Origin: Antedon mediterranea
Lineage: Eukaryota; Echinodermata; Crinoidea; Comatulida; Antedonidae
Length of the DNA: 64,000 bases
Direction: 5' to 3'
Assembly (NCBI RefSeq): GCF_964355755.1
Contig: NC_092670.1
Span: 38,863,795 to 38,927,794 of the forward strand
Made by a program: the position numbers and the translations under genes. The stretch's first letter is position 1. Every line of letters starts with the position of its first letter. Positions 50,351 through 63,771 of the stretch are shown here, piece by piece. The notes below the pieces were generated by a model. It searched no databases. It was not told where the DNA came from and saw only the letters and a program-made list of their open reading frames with translations.

Positions 50351-50679
50351 TTTACAAACGCTGTGTTTGGCTGGTTTGGCAGCATTATAATTTTCACAGT
50401 GATAGAAAGCCTTTTTCTGTTGTTAGTGTTAGGGATTTCTTCGATTAATATGATAATTTACCGAAGACGTATTTTCATGTGTTTGTAAATTCAAAGTATT
50501 ATATTTAAATTGCTGAACACGTGAATTGTGTTACTTCACGAAGAAATTCTATCGAGAGGCCGTAGAAATTATTGTCTGAGCTATCCATTCCTGCGAGTTA
50601 TTTTTATGTTGTCGTAGTGTTACGCACACAAGGACAGGGCTACCACCAGCACTACCACACAACAGCTAGACGGACAGAT

Positions 50680-50719
50680 ATGCCACGTCAAAAACAATCC
50701 AATCCGAAAGCGCTAAAAC
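50680..50719 (+). CDS. First coding exon of an RRKQ-type zinc-finger regulator (FOG/SALL-like)
   Basis: ATG then MPRQKQSNPKALK plus one base, ending at an excellent donor C|GTAAGTATTT. A very short first exon coding M-x-R-R-K-Q-x-x-P is shared by several large C2H2 families (FOG/ZFPM, SALL, ZNF423/521, BCL11). In these the peptide recruits the NuRD complex through RBBP4/7. The SNP after the motif is most like FOG (MSRRKQSNP). Position 4 is Gln (CAA) instead of Arg, a change inside the contact motif. The fingers must lie beyond this window, so the family is not certain. Confidence 0.6.
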
Positions 50720-52920
50720 GTAAGTATTTCTTTTAAATTCACCGCAAATTTGTTTGTGAATCACTACTTAATACTTAATAATGTTTCCACTGTAGTCTAT
50801 TTTGTAAATAATCTATATTTAATGAAAAATAAAGTTTGTTTATGTGGGAAACACGAATCTTCGGGGAAATACCTCACCGGAGCAGACGTCCATGTTTAGG
50901 GGTTCCCTCATTACGTATTCACGTTTCAGTCGTCTCATTTCCTGTTTTTTTCACAAGTAAGTCATTCCTTTAATTACTTAATACATGTACAGTTTTCAAG
51001 ATTATATATCATTTGACAAACTAGTTGGCTGTTATGTGTATTTTTTGTTTTTATTGTGCGTATGAAGGGGAAATTCTACATACACATTTTCCCAAGCTGC
51101 CTGCGGAATTTGGGGAAGCCTTGGGCTATTCCATTTTTGCAAAATCAGAGGGGCGTTTTCCAAGTGTCAAAAACGTTTAATTCTCAAATTTCTTTAAAAA
51201 GAAATTGTGTACAAAAATTGTTGGAATAAATTATACTTAATATGTTTTAATAAATCAACTCAAAATGCCATTAGTAAGGGCCTAACTCTAGGCATACATA
51301 AGCTTATTTAATGATTATAATAATTATATTGTGGAATATTATTATTATTAACATTATCATTTTGACTATAGTCTAATAATATCATTTGAAAAATGAACAT
51401 TTTTAATTTATTATAAAATGTAGCAGATTTAATTCACTGTTATTTTTCGATTGAAACTTAAAATAGATGTGATGATGTGAGCTGTGAATATTATTAGTTT
51501 TAATCTGTACTCTACAAAATCATTTTTCTGTCTGTATGTGTTCCAAATGTATGATAGGTGTACATACAATACATTCATATTTATACTTCCATGATTTATG
51601 TAACTTTAAATGGCAAACTCTAATAATTAATATTATTCATATTTCATTTGCCTATTTAAACACCCCCACAGTAGAAAATAGATGAGACTCTTATCTGCCC
51701 CAAAACAAGATAAATCTAAACCAAGTTAAAATGAAATCCAAACCTAAATATATGAAAAATCCAAGTTGTATTGGCCTATTTTAATTTTTTTTTCATAATT
51801 AAAATTTGTTTAAAATTAATTACAAATTCACATTAATTTACTCGTTGAAACACCCCCACACAGAAAATAGATTGAATTCTTGTATCTACCCCAAACCAAG
51901 TATGTGGTAAATTTAAAATAAAGTAAATGCATCGGTTATGTACATTATTTAAAGTAATTGTTTGATTATTTAGATTTTTAAAAATAATAAATCACATAAT
52001 TTACCGGTTGAGAAACACCCCCACATAGAAAGTAGATGATACCGTATCTACCTCCAATAATCTATAATGCAAAACAGTTTCTATACAATAAATTGAACAT
52101 AATGAATAGTAGTTGTTGTGAATTTGTTTAATTAAAGCAACAACTACGTTACTCAGTGCTTTTAGAATTCTAGGCGTATACAATTTATGGAGGATATTGA
52201 ATGAAACTGGTAGTAATTGTGTTTGTACTGACAGGATGACCTCACTCATTGTGCAAATAAGCGCCATGCTATAATCTAATGACAACAGTTCTATACTATT
52301 ATAGCAACTTAGTAGTAGTCAAAAGTGAAGACTTTTTATTTATTTTATGTTATATACTGTTTATGTTAATTTAATGTATTATTAGTACAGTAGTATTATT
52401 GTCATTAAAAAAAACAACTTATGTTTTAGTAATTAGTCAATTAAAAAAAAAGTGTAGAGTTTTATTTATGAATGTTATAATACTGTGTATGTTAATTTAA
52501 TGTCAACACAGTACTATTATTAATACAGTAGTATTATTGTCATTAAAACAACTTATGTTATGTTTTGTCAATGTTTATGTTACAATACTGTTCATATTTT
52601 TATAATGTCAACATACGTAACGGTATCAATTAATATTAACCAGATAACAGTTTCAATTTTTTGTGGGAGTACACCCACCTTTATTTTTCGGGTTTTATAT
52701 TTAGATTTCCAATCTGGCCTTTTAGCAAAAAGTATACATACACACACAATTATAAGATTCAAATATATGTGCATTCTTTTGAATATTATAAAAATCAAAT
52801 GGAATTTTCTATAGTGTTTTTAGTATTATTGTAATGTTATGTAATTTTTAAAAATGTTTTTGTTAATAATATTGTGCCAACACTGGATCAGTAATAATTA
52901 CTGTATACCCAAGTACACTA

Positions 52921-53099
52921 AAGCTCTATATTCATTATCAAATTTATGCAACAAAAAATATGGTGTGCCCATATATGGACATAATGATGTCATATCACTA
53001 CCATATTTAATCATAGCACTACCATATTTGGTCATATCACTACCATATTTGGGTACATCATACTTTTGTCAAACTAGTTTGATAGTGTAGACAGAGCTT
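52921..53099. mobile_element. MITE family A, copy 14
   Basis: Left aagctctatattcattatca, right tttgatagtgtagacagagctt, with TA directly outside both ends. Three perfect CArG boxes; the accatattt unit is present three times. Confidence 0.85.
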
Positions 53100-53967
53100 T
53101 ATTCTTGTCAATTAAAGCAATTTCAGTTGTCTATGTTATTGTTATGTTAGTGTTACTGTTTTTTTGTAAAAAGATGGCTGCAGAAACAGTATGTGTAACA
53201 TGTTTGTGCATTTCTTATGAGCATTGAACGCCACATCAGAAATTTAATTCAGATGATGATTTTTTCCTATTAAATTAAGGAGAATGTGATGCACAGTAAA
53301 ACGTGTATTCTAGATTTAATCATAAATTATAATTCCAAGTCAGGTACTACAAATACTTATATTACTCAGCTGAATCAGAAGATAATGCCTGGCCTTGTAT
53401 TAACATCGTCCATTATCATTTTATTTAGCTTCGCAATTTGAATGCTTCTTTGCGTGATACTGCCGTAGTCATTGATTTCGTAATTATACACATTTTTATT
53501 GTAAAGCGCCTTCTGTTGCAAAAGAAAATCGTCGAGTCAACGTCATTGTTCGATGTGCGTTTGATGAAAACTCTTTAATGAAATTGGAAATAAACTTATT
53601 CCAATGAATCTACATTATTATAATAATTAGTACACTTTAGTACTATGGTAACGACACACAGTACAATAAATAGTATTGGATAAAGATACTGTAGAAGCAG
53701 TGATGGTAATATTTCAGTGGTTTCAGTAACTGTTGGCAAGGTATAGTCAGTTAGTAGGGGGCGATTGTAAAGTGGTTTCCTTGATAGACTCATACTACTG
53801 TACAAAGTAGGTAAATATTGTGATAAACTTTACACTGTAGTATCAATTTGGACTGGTAACCTCACCCACCTCTCAGCACCAACTACTATACAGTCTACAG
53901 TATGATGAGAGATACTGTAGTGCAGACTTTCAAAGATCTATCTACAGGTATACTCTTTCTAGGTTTA

Positions 53968-54174
53968 AAGCTCTGTCTACACTATCAAACTTTATGTGAC
54001 AGTTTTAGACTATGTTTAAAGCTCTGTCCACACTATCAAACTTTACTGTATGTGACAAAAAATGTGATGTGCCCATATATTGAAATGATGATGTCATATC
54101 ACTACCATATTTAGGCATATCACTACCATATTTGGACACATCAAACTTTTTTGTCAAACTAGTTTGATAGTATA
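53968..54174. mobile_element. MITE family A, copy 15, with doubled left end
   Basis: The left terminus occurs twice (aagctctgtctacactatca at 53968 and aagctctgtccacactatca at about 54018). This suggests an insertion next to, or a duplication within, an older copy. One CArG box. The right end is truncated. Confidence 0.8.
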
Positions 54175-54684
54175 GTAGTAATTTAAGACGACTGACAATT
54201 TAATTTTCAAGCCTTATTTTTATTCAGGTGAATATCTAGCTAGGTTCTCACCCACGCCATATGGTTTTACTATCCATACTGTAGTAGTATACTGATTGTA
54301 TTTATTTCATCATTTCAAATGTATTATTAATTATATAATAAAATCTACATATCTCCGGCTGTTGTTCTTTAACCTCACTAGCCAACACAGCATGCAAAGT
54401 GTCTTTTACTTTATAATTATTTCTCTTGTTAAAAAAAAAAAAATGGTTATTGTATTTTATTGACATATATTGTAAAATAAACATTTTTAATGTGCTTGCA
54501 TGTTGTTTTTTTCAATTAAATAGAGCTACCAATCTTTTAAAGTTACATGAGGAGTGTAGATAAACAGATTTATATTCTGAGTTTATTATATTTAAAAACG
54601 TACATTGTTTTAGTACTGTTTTATAGTACTAATGCTTTGAAAAAGTCAATATAAACTAGACATGAAACTCGTCACTTTGACGAG

Positions 54685-54962
54685 TTAGTTATCCGCACCA
54701 CGACAAACGCCACGTGCACGTCATACGTTGGAATATTGCACACAGATAAAGATTATGGCATTATGACAAGAACTGAAGAATATGATATGCTGTTAGTGCT
54801 GAATTCTGTAAATTTTGTGTCATATTAGTACTGTATATACATGCAAACAGTATAATCTGTATACATACCAAAAGGAAGGATGGAAAGAAGCATAATACAG
54901 AAAAAAAATATGGATCTCATACAATAACAAGGAGTTATCCGCTCTACCAAGCGGATAACTAA
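54685..54962. mobile_element. MITE with TTAGTTATCCGC inverted ends
   Basis: TTAGTTATCCGC (54685-54696) is exactly repeated inverted as GCGGATAACTAA (54951-54962). Next to the right end, AGTTATCCGCT (54933-54943) and AGCGGATAACT (54950-54960) form an 11-bp hairpin with a 6-base loop. No coding content. Its right end abuts the 326-bp duplication. Confidence 0.6.
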
Positions 54963-55616
54963 TTATCAAACTCATATTTTTAAAATTTTTAAATGAACAT
55001 ACTGAAGTAATGAACATTGTATATTAAAATTTTGTACACTGATGGTTCTGAATTACATTGAATGAAAGAATTCGAAAAAAGAATAATATTTTGATCAACA
55101 TTAGTGTTATTGCACACTAAACATTAGAACAGACAGAGAAAAAAGAATTAAAAATTCAATTGGAGACAGTTCTATTCTAGCTAACAAAACAGAGAACGTC
55201 ATTAAACGTAAACGAACGTATGCTGCCATAGCAAGCATTCAAGCGTGTCTACTTAAGCCGCAATTAAGTGAGTACACATAAAGCTGAATTATCAAACTCA
55301 TATTTTTAAAATTTTTAAATGAACATACTGAAGTAATGAACATTGTATATTAAAATTTTGTACACTGATGGTTCTGAATTACATTGAATGAAAGAATTCG
55401 AAAAAAGAATAATATTTTGATCAACATTAGTGTTATTGCACACTAAACATTAGAACAGACAGAGAAAAAAGAATTAAAAATTCAATTGGAGACAGTTCTA
55501 TTCTAGCTAACAAAACAGAGAACGTCATTAAACGTAAACGAACGTATGCTGCCATAGCAAGCATTCAAGCGTGTCTACTTAAGCCGCAATTAAGTGAGTA
55601 CACATAAAGCTGAATT
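54961..55616. repeat. Perfect 326-bp tandem duplication
   Basis: Bases 54961-55286 and 55287-55612 read identically in my line-by-line comparison, and four more bases (aatt) start a third unit. Perfect identity means a very recent duplication or an assembly artefact. The unit has no gene. Confidence 0.92.
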
Positions 55617-57449
55617 GGTATTGCACAATGCATTGCTTCAATCGTTTCATGTAGTTTCCTCTCTCTCTCATACGAAGTTGTGTGTGTCTACGAGAGGATT
55701 TCAATCGGAAATAATGAACTTCCGAGGCAATCCCTAAGCCTGATTCAGGTGACTAATAGAAAAGTAAGGCATAATATGCTAAGCTTAGCTATTAAGTATT
55801 ACTACAATGCTGCTGCCAGTGTTTTGTTACTGTAGTATTAGGCCTATACACCATTCTAATAGGCCTACCGTATAGTGCTTTTTAACGATTTTCATCGGGT
55901 TTTTCCAGTTATGTATTCTTTAAAAATCTAGTCTAGTTAAATAATCAATATTTTTAGTGTTTTGTATACAAAAATAAGACAATTTACGGTAATTCTTTTA
56001 GTTTTCCCAGGACAAGTTTAAACTTCTCGTCATTTCGACATTACGCTTTACACGATTCGTTTCTATATTTTTCTGTTTTGGGCAGGATGGTTTAAACTTA
56101 CCATAGACTTAAATTTACATGGACAATACAGGGTTTACACACAATTTGAGAAATACTTCTCAATATTTTTACATTTTTTATGAAAGCTGTCCTCAAATTC
56201 ATGGCAGGCATCTACATACATTTGGATTATTTCCATATTATATTCAATGTTATTATCACGTCTATTACTTACCCAATTGGCAAGTTAAGACGAGTGCATT
56301 TCGCATGATATCCTAATACATGCTATTTATATCCCAAGTTTGTTCATGAAATTTCAAGACCTAATTAGTAAACAGTATCCTAGGCAGCATTTAAAAAATG
56401 TAACCCTTCTTGTCATTTGTCAATATTTTTTTTGTTAATAGGAACTTGGTATTAAATCTGGTCAAGCACATCACAAGATGACAGTTTTATACTTTTGCTT
56501 TTCCGCTACTCCCCTGTTATACTTATATGTTTGTTTTTTTTTTGCTATGTAGAAAGATTGAAAATAAATAATAAATAAATAAATCATGAACTCTCTGTAT
56601 CTTTTCACTCATCCTTAATTTAATTTAAAAAAGGGAAATATTTCAACAAATAGAATCATCACATCTTGTGTACAGTGGTAGCTACACTGTAGACTATCTC
56701 TAAATATAGGCTATAGCCAGTATCTTGTTTTGACCCCAGTGAGCTAGAATACTGTAGGCCTACACATGGAGAGGTATAACTCCATGGCCTACATTAGTTT
56801 CCAACTCAAGGATCATGGGTTTGGAGGGAAGAGGACAGTCTAGGCTAGTGAAATCTACTACAGTAGTACTACTATAGATGCATACAAGGAGTTATACTGT
56901 AGTAACCCCTTGTATACTACTTACGGTACTACAGACCAGTGGTCTAGTCAAGGGAAAGTTACGTCAAAGCACATCTAGCTCATGTGCACTTTAAAGACCC
57001 TAGTACATCTTTTGAGACAATTAGTGGGTTACACTGGTGTATTAGGACACACACAGCCACTGATCATAACTGGGCCCTCTGGGAGACTAGTCTTTGACTA
57101 AATAGTTTACCCGGTATAAAGAAATAACAAATTCAAAATCTCTAATGCGTTCCAGCTCTAAAGAATCGCAGGAGACATTTATAAACGCCCATTTTTATAA
57201 CAGATTTGTCATCGTCTGTCCTTGTTATGAACCATTGTGCGTTTACAAATCCGACCCATACTATTTGTGGTTTCCTTTATTTTATAATACTACATTGTGT
57301 TTATAAAAAACCTATATAAAGAGGGATTAAATACCAATGGGTGTTGTTAGGATAGAAAGGTGACATTTAGCCCAAATAGAGTGTATAGTAGTCTAGTACC
57401 AGTTTATGATTTCACCAAACACTTGTTTTGATAATAATCTCCACAAAAA

Positions 57450-57754
57450 TAAAGATTTATAAAATCAGACTTTTAATAGTCCATTTTGCAGTTCTAATGT
57501 TATTCACTTCCATAAAAAAAATGATTTAAAGTAAAAAGAAACGGTTAATTTTAACCAAAAACCATTGTCTGACATTGACAGAAAATTTAAGTATTTTTAG
57601 CTTTAATTTAAATCACTTTTTTTTTTCAGGTAAAAATTTTTTTCCGATGCAGTTTTTTATCAAAGTGAATAACTATTATTACGTGACATTAAAATGGCAT
57701 ATCCAACAAAATATTTGAAAACAACAATTTTTTAGGGGGACAATATATCTTTAA
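57450..57754. mobile_element. MITE family B, copy with worn left end
   Basis: The right end ttagggggacaatatatctt is intact; the left end reads aaagatttataaaatcagac. The inner palindrome is preserved. Confidence 0.7.
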
Positions 57755-58002
57755 TTTTGCTAGTGTCTTTAATAACAGCTACCTACCAAATATAGAACTT
57801 TAACCTATAGAATATTAGTATTACATTGAGTGAATTTTGGGGAATTCCCTCTTGGACTCCCAGAGAATTTGTAATTCCAATTATCTGGCCTCTCTTCTTG
57901 TTTGGCTTCGGTTCAATTCAATTCACCATGAAATTAAATAAGAATATGTCAAAAAAACTTCAGATAAATTTTAATAATTAAAAAAATGGTTTTTAAAAAT
58001 GT

Positions 58003-58323
58003 TTAAAGATATATTGTCCCCCTAAAAAACTTTAAAAAAAAAAATATATTTTTTAATATGCCATTTTAATTTCACATTATAGCCATTCACTTTGACCAAA
58101 AATTGGATCGAAAATAAATTATTTACCTGAAAAAATGTAATTTAAAGGAAAAAATACTTAAATTGTCAGTCAGAAAAGGTTTATGGATAAAATTAAACGT
58201 TTCTTTTGTCTTTTTAATAAGCAAAATAATTTGTGAAAGTGAATAACTTTATTAAAACTGCAAAATGATCTATTTAACTTTCATTAATCTTCATTGTTCA
58301 TGTTTTTGGGAATAATACATATT
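58003..58323. mobile_element. MITE family B, reverse-type copy
   Basis: The left end ttaaagatatattgtccccc is intact; the right end is ttcatgtttttgggaataat. It lies 250 bp from the previous copy. Confidence 0.7.
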
Positions 58324-60380
58324 AATGCAGGTGTTTTAAAAGTTGATCAATACAATTATTAATAAGCTATGTCCACTGTTTGCCTTAGGTTGGGTTGACC
58401 CAGAAAGCCCTTCTTTTTCTGCTACAGTATATAAATAAAACTCTAGATTTTGAGAGTTCTGGTTTTCTTTTCTGTTTTTCTTATTTAATTAATTATAATT
58501 TATAGTTCTTTATGATCCAATTTGGAGTTAGATCTGTATTATTGCATTACCAAGACTATCTTTACTTTCAGTTAAGTTGTAATATTTTATGGATATTAAT
58601 GCACTGTACTGTAAGTGTTTACAAAAGCCATCCTGATTAATTTAGACTAGCAATAGTGAACTGGGAGGCACAACATTATCATAGTTATTTATATGTGGTC
58701 AGAATATCTATAGTAGTGCACTTTTAACTCTGTACATAAATACTGTAGAGTATGCATAATTACATACTGCTGTTTCTTGGAAAACATCATAGCTTTTATG
58801 ATAAGGATTTTCAGCATTAATATAAACATACAATTTTTCCCTAATTAATTGATAATATATCCAGTAATAAAAATCAATATTTTTAAATGAAAAAAATTTA
58901 ATGTTAATTTAATAAAATAGAACTACAGTAAGATAGATAACAATAATTTAAAAAGATTTAACTCAAAAAAAAGAAAAAAGCAGGAACTTATTTATTATTA
59001 GTTCAATGTAATATTAATAATAGTAAAAGTAATTGGTGTTGTAAGTAATTAGCTTTTTTGGTGGAATGTTTAATATTTTAAGTTCTTGGCAATAAAAAAA
59101 ATTACTTTACACAACGGTATTAACATTACATAAGACTTAAGCACCGACATATATAATTGTAAGTTCACTATTGTAGTATTATCTTTATTGAATTAATTTA
59201 AAGCCAGTCTTTAATAAATCTAATCTGCAGATTTTATTTAGTAATCATTGTCAAGAAAAGTTTAGCTTTATGAATGGGATTACCCAATTCATTGAAGGGT
59301 GAAACGCTATTTTACCTCTTTTATAAATGGAATTACCTAATTTATTAGCGTGTGAAACTGTTTAAAAAGTTGTTCTAGTATACTATACCCGTTTTATGAA
59401 TGGAATTGCCCGATTTATTAGAGGTGAACACTAGAGTTATGCTGTACCTGTGTCATCACATGCCATATTGCACTTCTTTGATGACATGCATGTCATATTT
59501 TGTATTCTGTTGAGCTGTACAATACAATTCTGTATACTATTGTTAGTACTGCCACATCATACGACTGAATAGGTACATTTATTTTTTATGCTACACTATT
59601 GACACCCTGATTGTATTACTCTCTTTTGTACCTACTGTATGTTGCTATCAAGTTCCAGGTTTTCAAGTTAGTGTTTTTTCAGATTGCCTATTTTTCAGTA
59701 CTACTGTATACTGTAGTTTATTTAAGTGTTTGTGTTGTCATATTTTTCGTTCAATTTAATAATAAATTAACAGATTTCTTTCTTAAAAAGCAATTTCAAT
59801 GAGATTTGTTTACAATAAACTTACTTTACTTTATGTTTATTTGGATTTGTGGTTTTAAAATCATTATTGAAACTAATTGAATATTCAAATACAATTATTC
59901 TAACTATTCAAACTAAAGTAAATAACATTATAAGTAGTTTTATTCTATTCAAACTTAAGTACAATATCGTCATCATAAGTGGTAATTGATTTAAGTTATT
60001 AAGATGAGAAAAAAACTGTTGTCAAAGCTGAAGTATTTGTCTGCAATATGTTTTTACTTTTATATTTTTATTGACATTGTATAGTAAGAAGGAATTTTCT
60101 TTTTTCTTTCGGAGGAGAATAAAGTTGTTTGAATTTTGAATTAGTTAGTTACAGTTAAAGTTTATGTATTAAGCATGGACAAATTTTATTTTAAAATTAT
60201 GTTTTGCAATATTGCTTATCAAAAACTGATTTTTTAGTCGAGAAACATTTTATATTTTATTTTTGCTACACAATTTTAGAAATGTGTAGCAATAAGGTTA
60301 TTTTGAATATCTTTTTACTATGCTGTACTGGTGAAATTATTCCCTGATGTTACAGTAAATATCACTAAATATTTGTTTAG

Positions 60381-60479
60381 ATAAAAAAATAGGCTCTGCA
60401 GATGTAAAAGTTGATGAAAGTACCGCATCTGAACACGTTGATTTGTTTAATTGTTTAGAATGGTTCATCTCGTTAGATA
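60381..60479 (+). CDS. Probable second exon of the RRKQ-type gene
   Basis: Acceptor atatttgtttag (ending 60380), then 99 open bases up to an excellent donor A|GTAAGTTTT (60480). The phase matches: exon 1 ends in C, this exon starts AT, giving His, and it leaves one base for the next exon. The peptide includes GSADVKVDESTASEHVDLF and then NCLEWFISLD; it is acidic and has no recognised domain. A stop in frame follows directly after the donor, so the splice is needed. Support is the matched phase and two good splice sites; sequence similarity does not help. Confidence 0.4.
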
Positions 60480-62050
60480 GTAAGTTTTAACATTAACAAT
60501 GTATAAAAGAAGTAAAGTACATTTTTACCAGATGTAAAAATTTATAAAATTTCCATACAGTACTTATATTTTTAAGTCTGTCAATTTATAGTTGATTAGT
60601 CATGGTGCTAGCTAGTTGAGATCTAGAAAAATAGTTGTTCAAAAGGGGACTTAAAAGCAAGATGCTAAATACTGTACATAAAAGGTAAGAGGAAGGTCAA
60701 CCAAATCTAGGAAGGTCAAACCAGTCAAGGATTTCTGGTTCCATGGAGAGGCATTTAGAACATCAGGACTCCGGAAGGATATGTGCTCAGGATATGCTTG
60801 ACTCTTGTGGTGGATCATTCCTTATGGAGATTAAAGAACGTTGTATGACGATGATAGGACGATCAAAACTCCTGTTATGGGTTTTCCTGTTGCGAATTTT
60901 CCTAGTAGGAAGATATCATTAGGAAGTGCTTTATTGATAACATTAAACACTAACATTAAAGTTCACAGTAACAATACATTAGCACATGATTGCATGGAAG
61001 TACAGTTAGATTACCTCAATGGTGATTCTTTTCCAAGTACTTTAACTTTATGAACTTAGAAAAAGTATAGTTTTGAAGAATCTTTAAGTATGTTTGGTTT
61101 ACTGTATAGTGGTAAATAATTTGGAAGTTTTAGTAATACAATATTTGATCTCGAAATGTCATTCCAATTCATTTACAATAGTTATAGTAGTCATTCATTT
61201 GTTTAAATTTCAGTTGATTTCTTTGTATTGTTGAGATGGTAACCCTGTAATTTCACCCTAATTTGCATATTTAAGTTAATTTGCATATTTAAGTTAATTT
61301 TCTTTACCATATCGGGATGAGTAACAGAGGTGTGATGTTGTAATTCTCAAGTTTTGATCTCCTCATCATATGTGACCACTTAAAAAAGAAAAATCTCTGT
61401 TTGCCTAGCTCAGTATCAGCAATTTTTTTTATAGCATTTTGTTCTTTTTTTTATCAGCAATTTTTGTTTGTTTCATTCAGGTATTCCCTAAAATGTTCAA
61501 AAAACTTTTCATTCAAATACAAATGGACTTTTGCTTTCTTTTTTTCTTTTTTTCTTGAACATTGCCTCGGATGATACTCCACATGATTGTTTATTTTCTT
61601 ATCTTGCTTTTGGATACCAAAGAAGAAAATAAATATACACCATACAAACCACACAACCACAACATTACAGTACATAATTAGGTCACCCATGCAGAGAATG
61701 GTAGAGTCCTCTTATGGGCTGACTTTATAAAGCAGATTGTGGTTTAGTGGAAACTATAAACAGTTGTATACACCAATCACATTGTTTGTCATAAATCACA
61801 ATTCACCAGGGATACTACAATCAGGATCAAGGTAGTACTAGTACCTCCTACGTTCTGATCAATATGTGTTTTCCTTGTGTAGTTAACAGTACTATTAAAA
61901 CACACAGGTAAGTGTTGTAGTTGTGGTTGGTATAAAATACTGTATAAACTGTATTAGTAACATTACAATTACTATATTGAAGCCTAGCCTGCAATACCAC
62001 CCCAAGACTTATTTACATTAACAGTAAAATAGATAATTCCTGACAGTATA
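60480..62050. other. Non-coding stretch, probable intron
   Basis: AT-rich, no exon recognised. The open frame 60841-61053 has no domain. Tandem ttgcatatttaagttaattt is doubled at about 61263-61300. Confidence 0.4.
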
Positions 62051-62059
62051 ACCTTACCG

Positions 62060-62860
62060 CCAGAATAAAATACTACCGTACCACAAAGGTAACCGCCGTA
62101 CTACCATACCATATTATTGCTAGGATAATTAGTGCCATACCGATAGGATACTACTGCTACTGTACTGCTAGGATAAAAAATACTGCCGTACCACTCAATA
62201 GCTACTATTACTAGTACCGTACCACACCACTAGAATGACTACTAACCGCGTACCGCCTCGCTAGGAAAACAGTACTACTGTATCACTAGTACCGTACCAC
62301 TAGTAGTAGTAAGTAATATACCGCTAGTACTGTACCGTACCATTAGTACTGTACCACTATTACCGTACCTTACTACTAGGGCCGTATCACTTAGACTAGT
62401 ACCCTACCACTAGGACCGCACCACTAGGACCGCACCACTAGTACCGTACCACTAGTACCATACCACTAGTACCGTACCACCAGTATCGTACCACTAGTAC
62501 TGTACCACTAGAATAACTACTAGTACCGTACCATCAGTACCGTACCACTAGGATAACTACTAGTACCGTACCATCAGTACCGTACCACTACTACCGTACC
62601 ACTATTATCGTACCACTAGTATCGCACCACCAGTGCTGTACCACCAGTACCGTACCACCAGTACCGTACCACCAGTATTGTAACACTAGTACTGTACCAC
62701 TAGAATAACTACAGTACTAGTACCGTACCACTAAGATAACTACTAGTACTACCGTACCACCAGTACCGATAACTACTAGTACCGTACCACTAGTACCGTA
62801 CCACTAGTACCGTACCACCAGTACCGTACCACTAGGATAAGTACTACTACTACTGTACAG
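62060..62860. repeat. Large minisatellite of 14-bp units
   Basis: The unit CTAGTACCGTACCA is repeated for about 800 bp with variants (accgta, actgta, atcgta; ccactag or ccaccag), and a longer variant carrying gaataactactag recurs every few units. This gives a higher-order pattern. It is far more GC-rich than its flanks. Confidence 0.93.
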
Positions 62861-63179
62861 CTAGAACGATTTCCTTTTGCAGCTGGTATATATTCAATAG
62901 TAGTAGGCTCTCTTCATTACTACTTCCATGAATGTGATGTATGTATTGTTGGGGTCATGAACGCTAGTTGTCAACATTTGTGAAACTAACCTTGCCACCC
63001 AGCACCCCACGCCTTCCCATCTGCTTTTAAAATGTATACATTTATAGCTACCAGTTTAGTCATTATTGTCTACATTGTCTAGTGGTGGTTTCCTAAAAGC
63101 ACCCTTAACCTTCTACTGTACAGCCAAGATACTATCACCATTATTCTTGTTAATCAAGGTCTATTGCAGATTATCCTAT

Positions 63180-63700
63180 TGTCTGTGAACCTGGGAATTA
63201 AATCCGTGTTTTCCTTACCTGGGAATAATCCAGACAAAATAGTCATTTTTTAAATAGGAACAATGCAGAATTGAACTGTAGAGTGGATACAGTATTTGGC
63301 ATGGAATGTAGACCTTAGTGTATATACAGTAGTGTTAACCTGAGGATATTCCAGACATAGCCACTATTGTTTTGAAAATTGGGAAAATACAGAAATTTAT
63401 CATTTTCCTGACCTGGGAATAATATACTGTTTTTTCCATACTGTACCAGGGAATCCGTTTGCTCAACCTGATGTGTTAGATTATAGCAATTACTATGATG
63501 TCTATGCTGTACATAGAAAAAGACATTATTTGAACCGTGTAAATGTGTTGTACAGTAATTGTGTATGTATAGTATACAGTATTTAGCAACCATAGTGTTT
63601 TCCTGACCTGGGAATAATATACTGTGTTTTCCATACCTGGGAATATTAATATACTGTGTTTTCCATACCTGGGAATTCGTTTGCTTAACCTCAGAACCAA
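63180..63700. repeat. Diverged tandem repeat with acctgggaataat core
   Basis: The cores cttacctgggaataatccag, ctgacctgggaataatatac, ctgacctgggaataatatac and catacctgggaatattaata occur near 63217, 63408, 63604 and 63636, with cctgggaat again near 63668. Between the second and later cores longer blocks (tagaaaaagacatt, tgtgttgtacag) also repeat. Unit length is irregular. The open frames here come from the repeat. Confidence 0.7.
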
Positions 63701-63771
63701 TGTGTTCAATTGTAGCAATTACAGTTAGTACTGTCTATACTGTACATAGAAAAAGACATTTTTTGTACAGA

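Larger units (their letters stand above)
50720..60380 (+). other. Probable intron 1 of the RRKQ-type zinc-finger gene
   Basis: About 9.7 kb without supported exons. It contains MITE family A copies (52921, 53968), family B copies (57450, 58003), the AGTTATCCGC element (54685), the 326-bp tandem duplication and an inverted repeat C fragment (56935-57110). The rest is AT-rich DNA in which I see nothing. Confidence 0.4.

Noticed and set aside
63476-63718. Open frames of 80-92 codons, minus strand
   Set aside because: They lie in the irregular acctgggaat repeat and reflect its periodicity.
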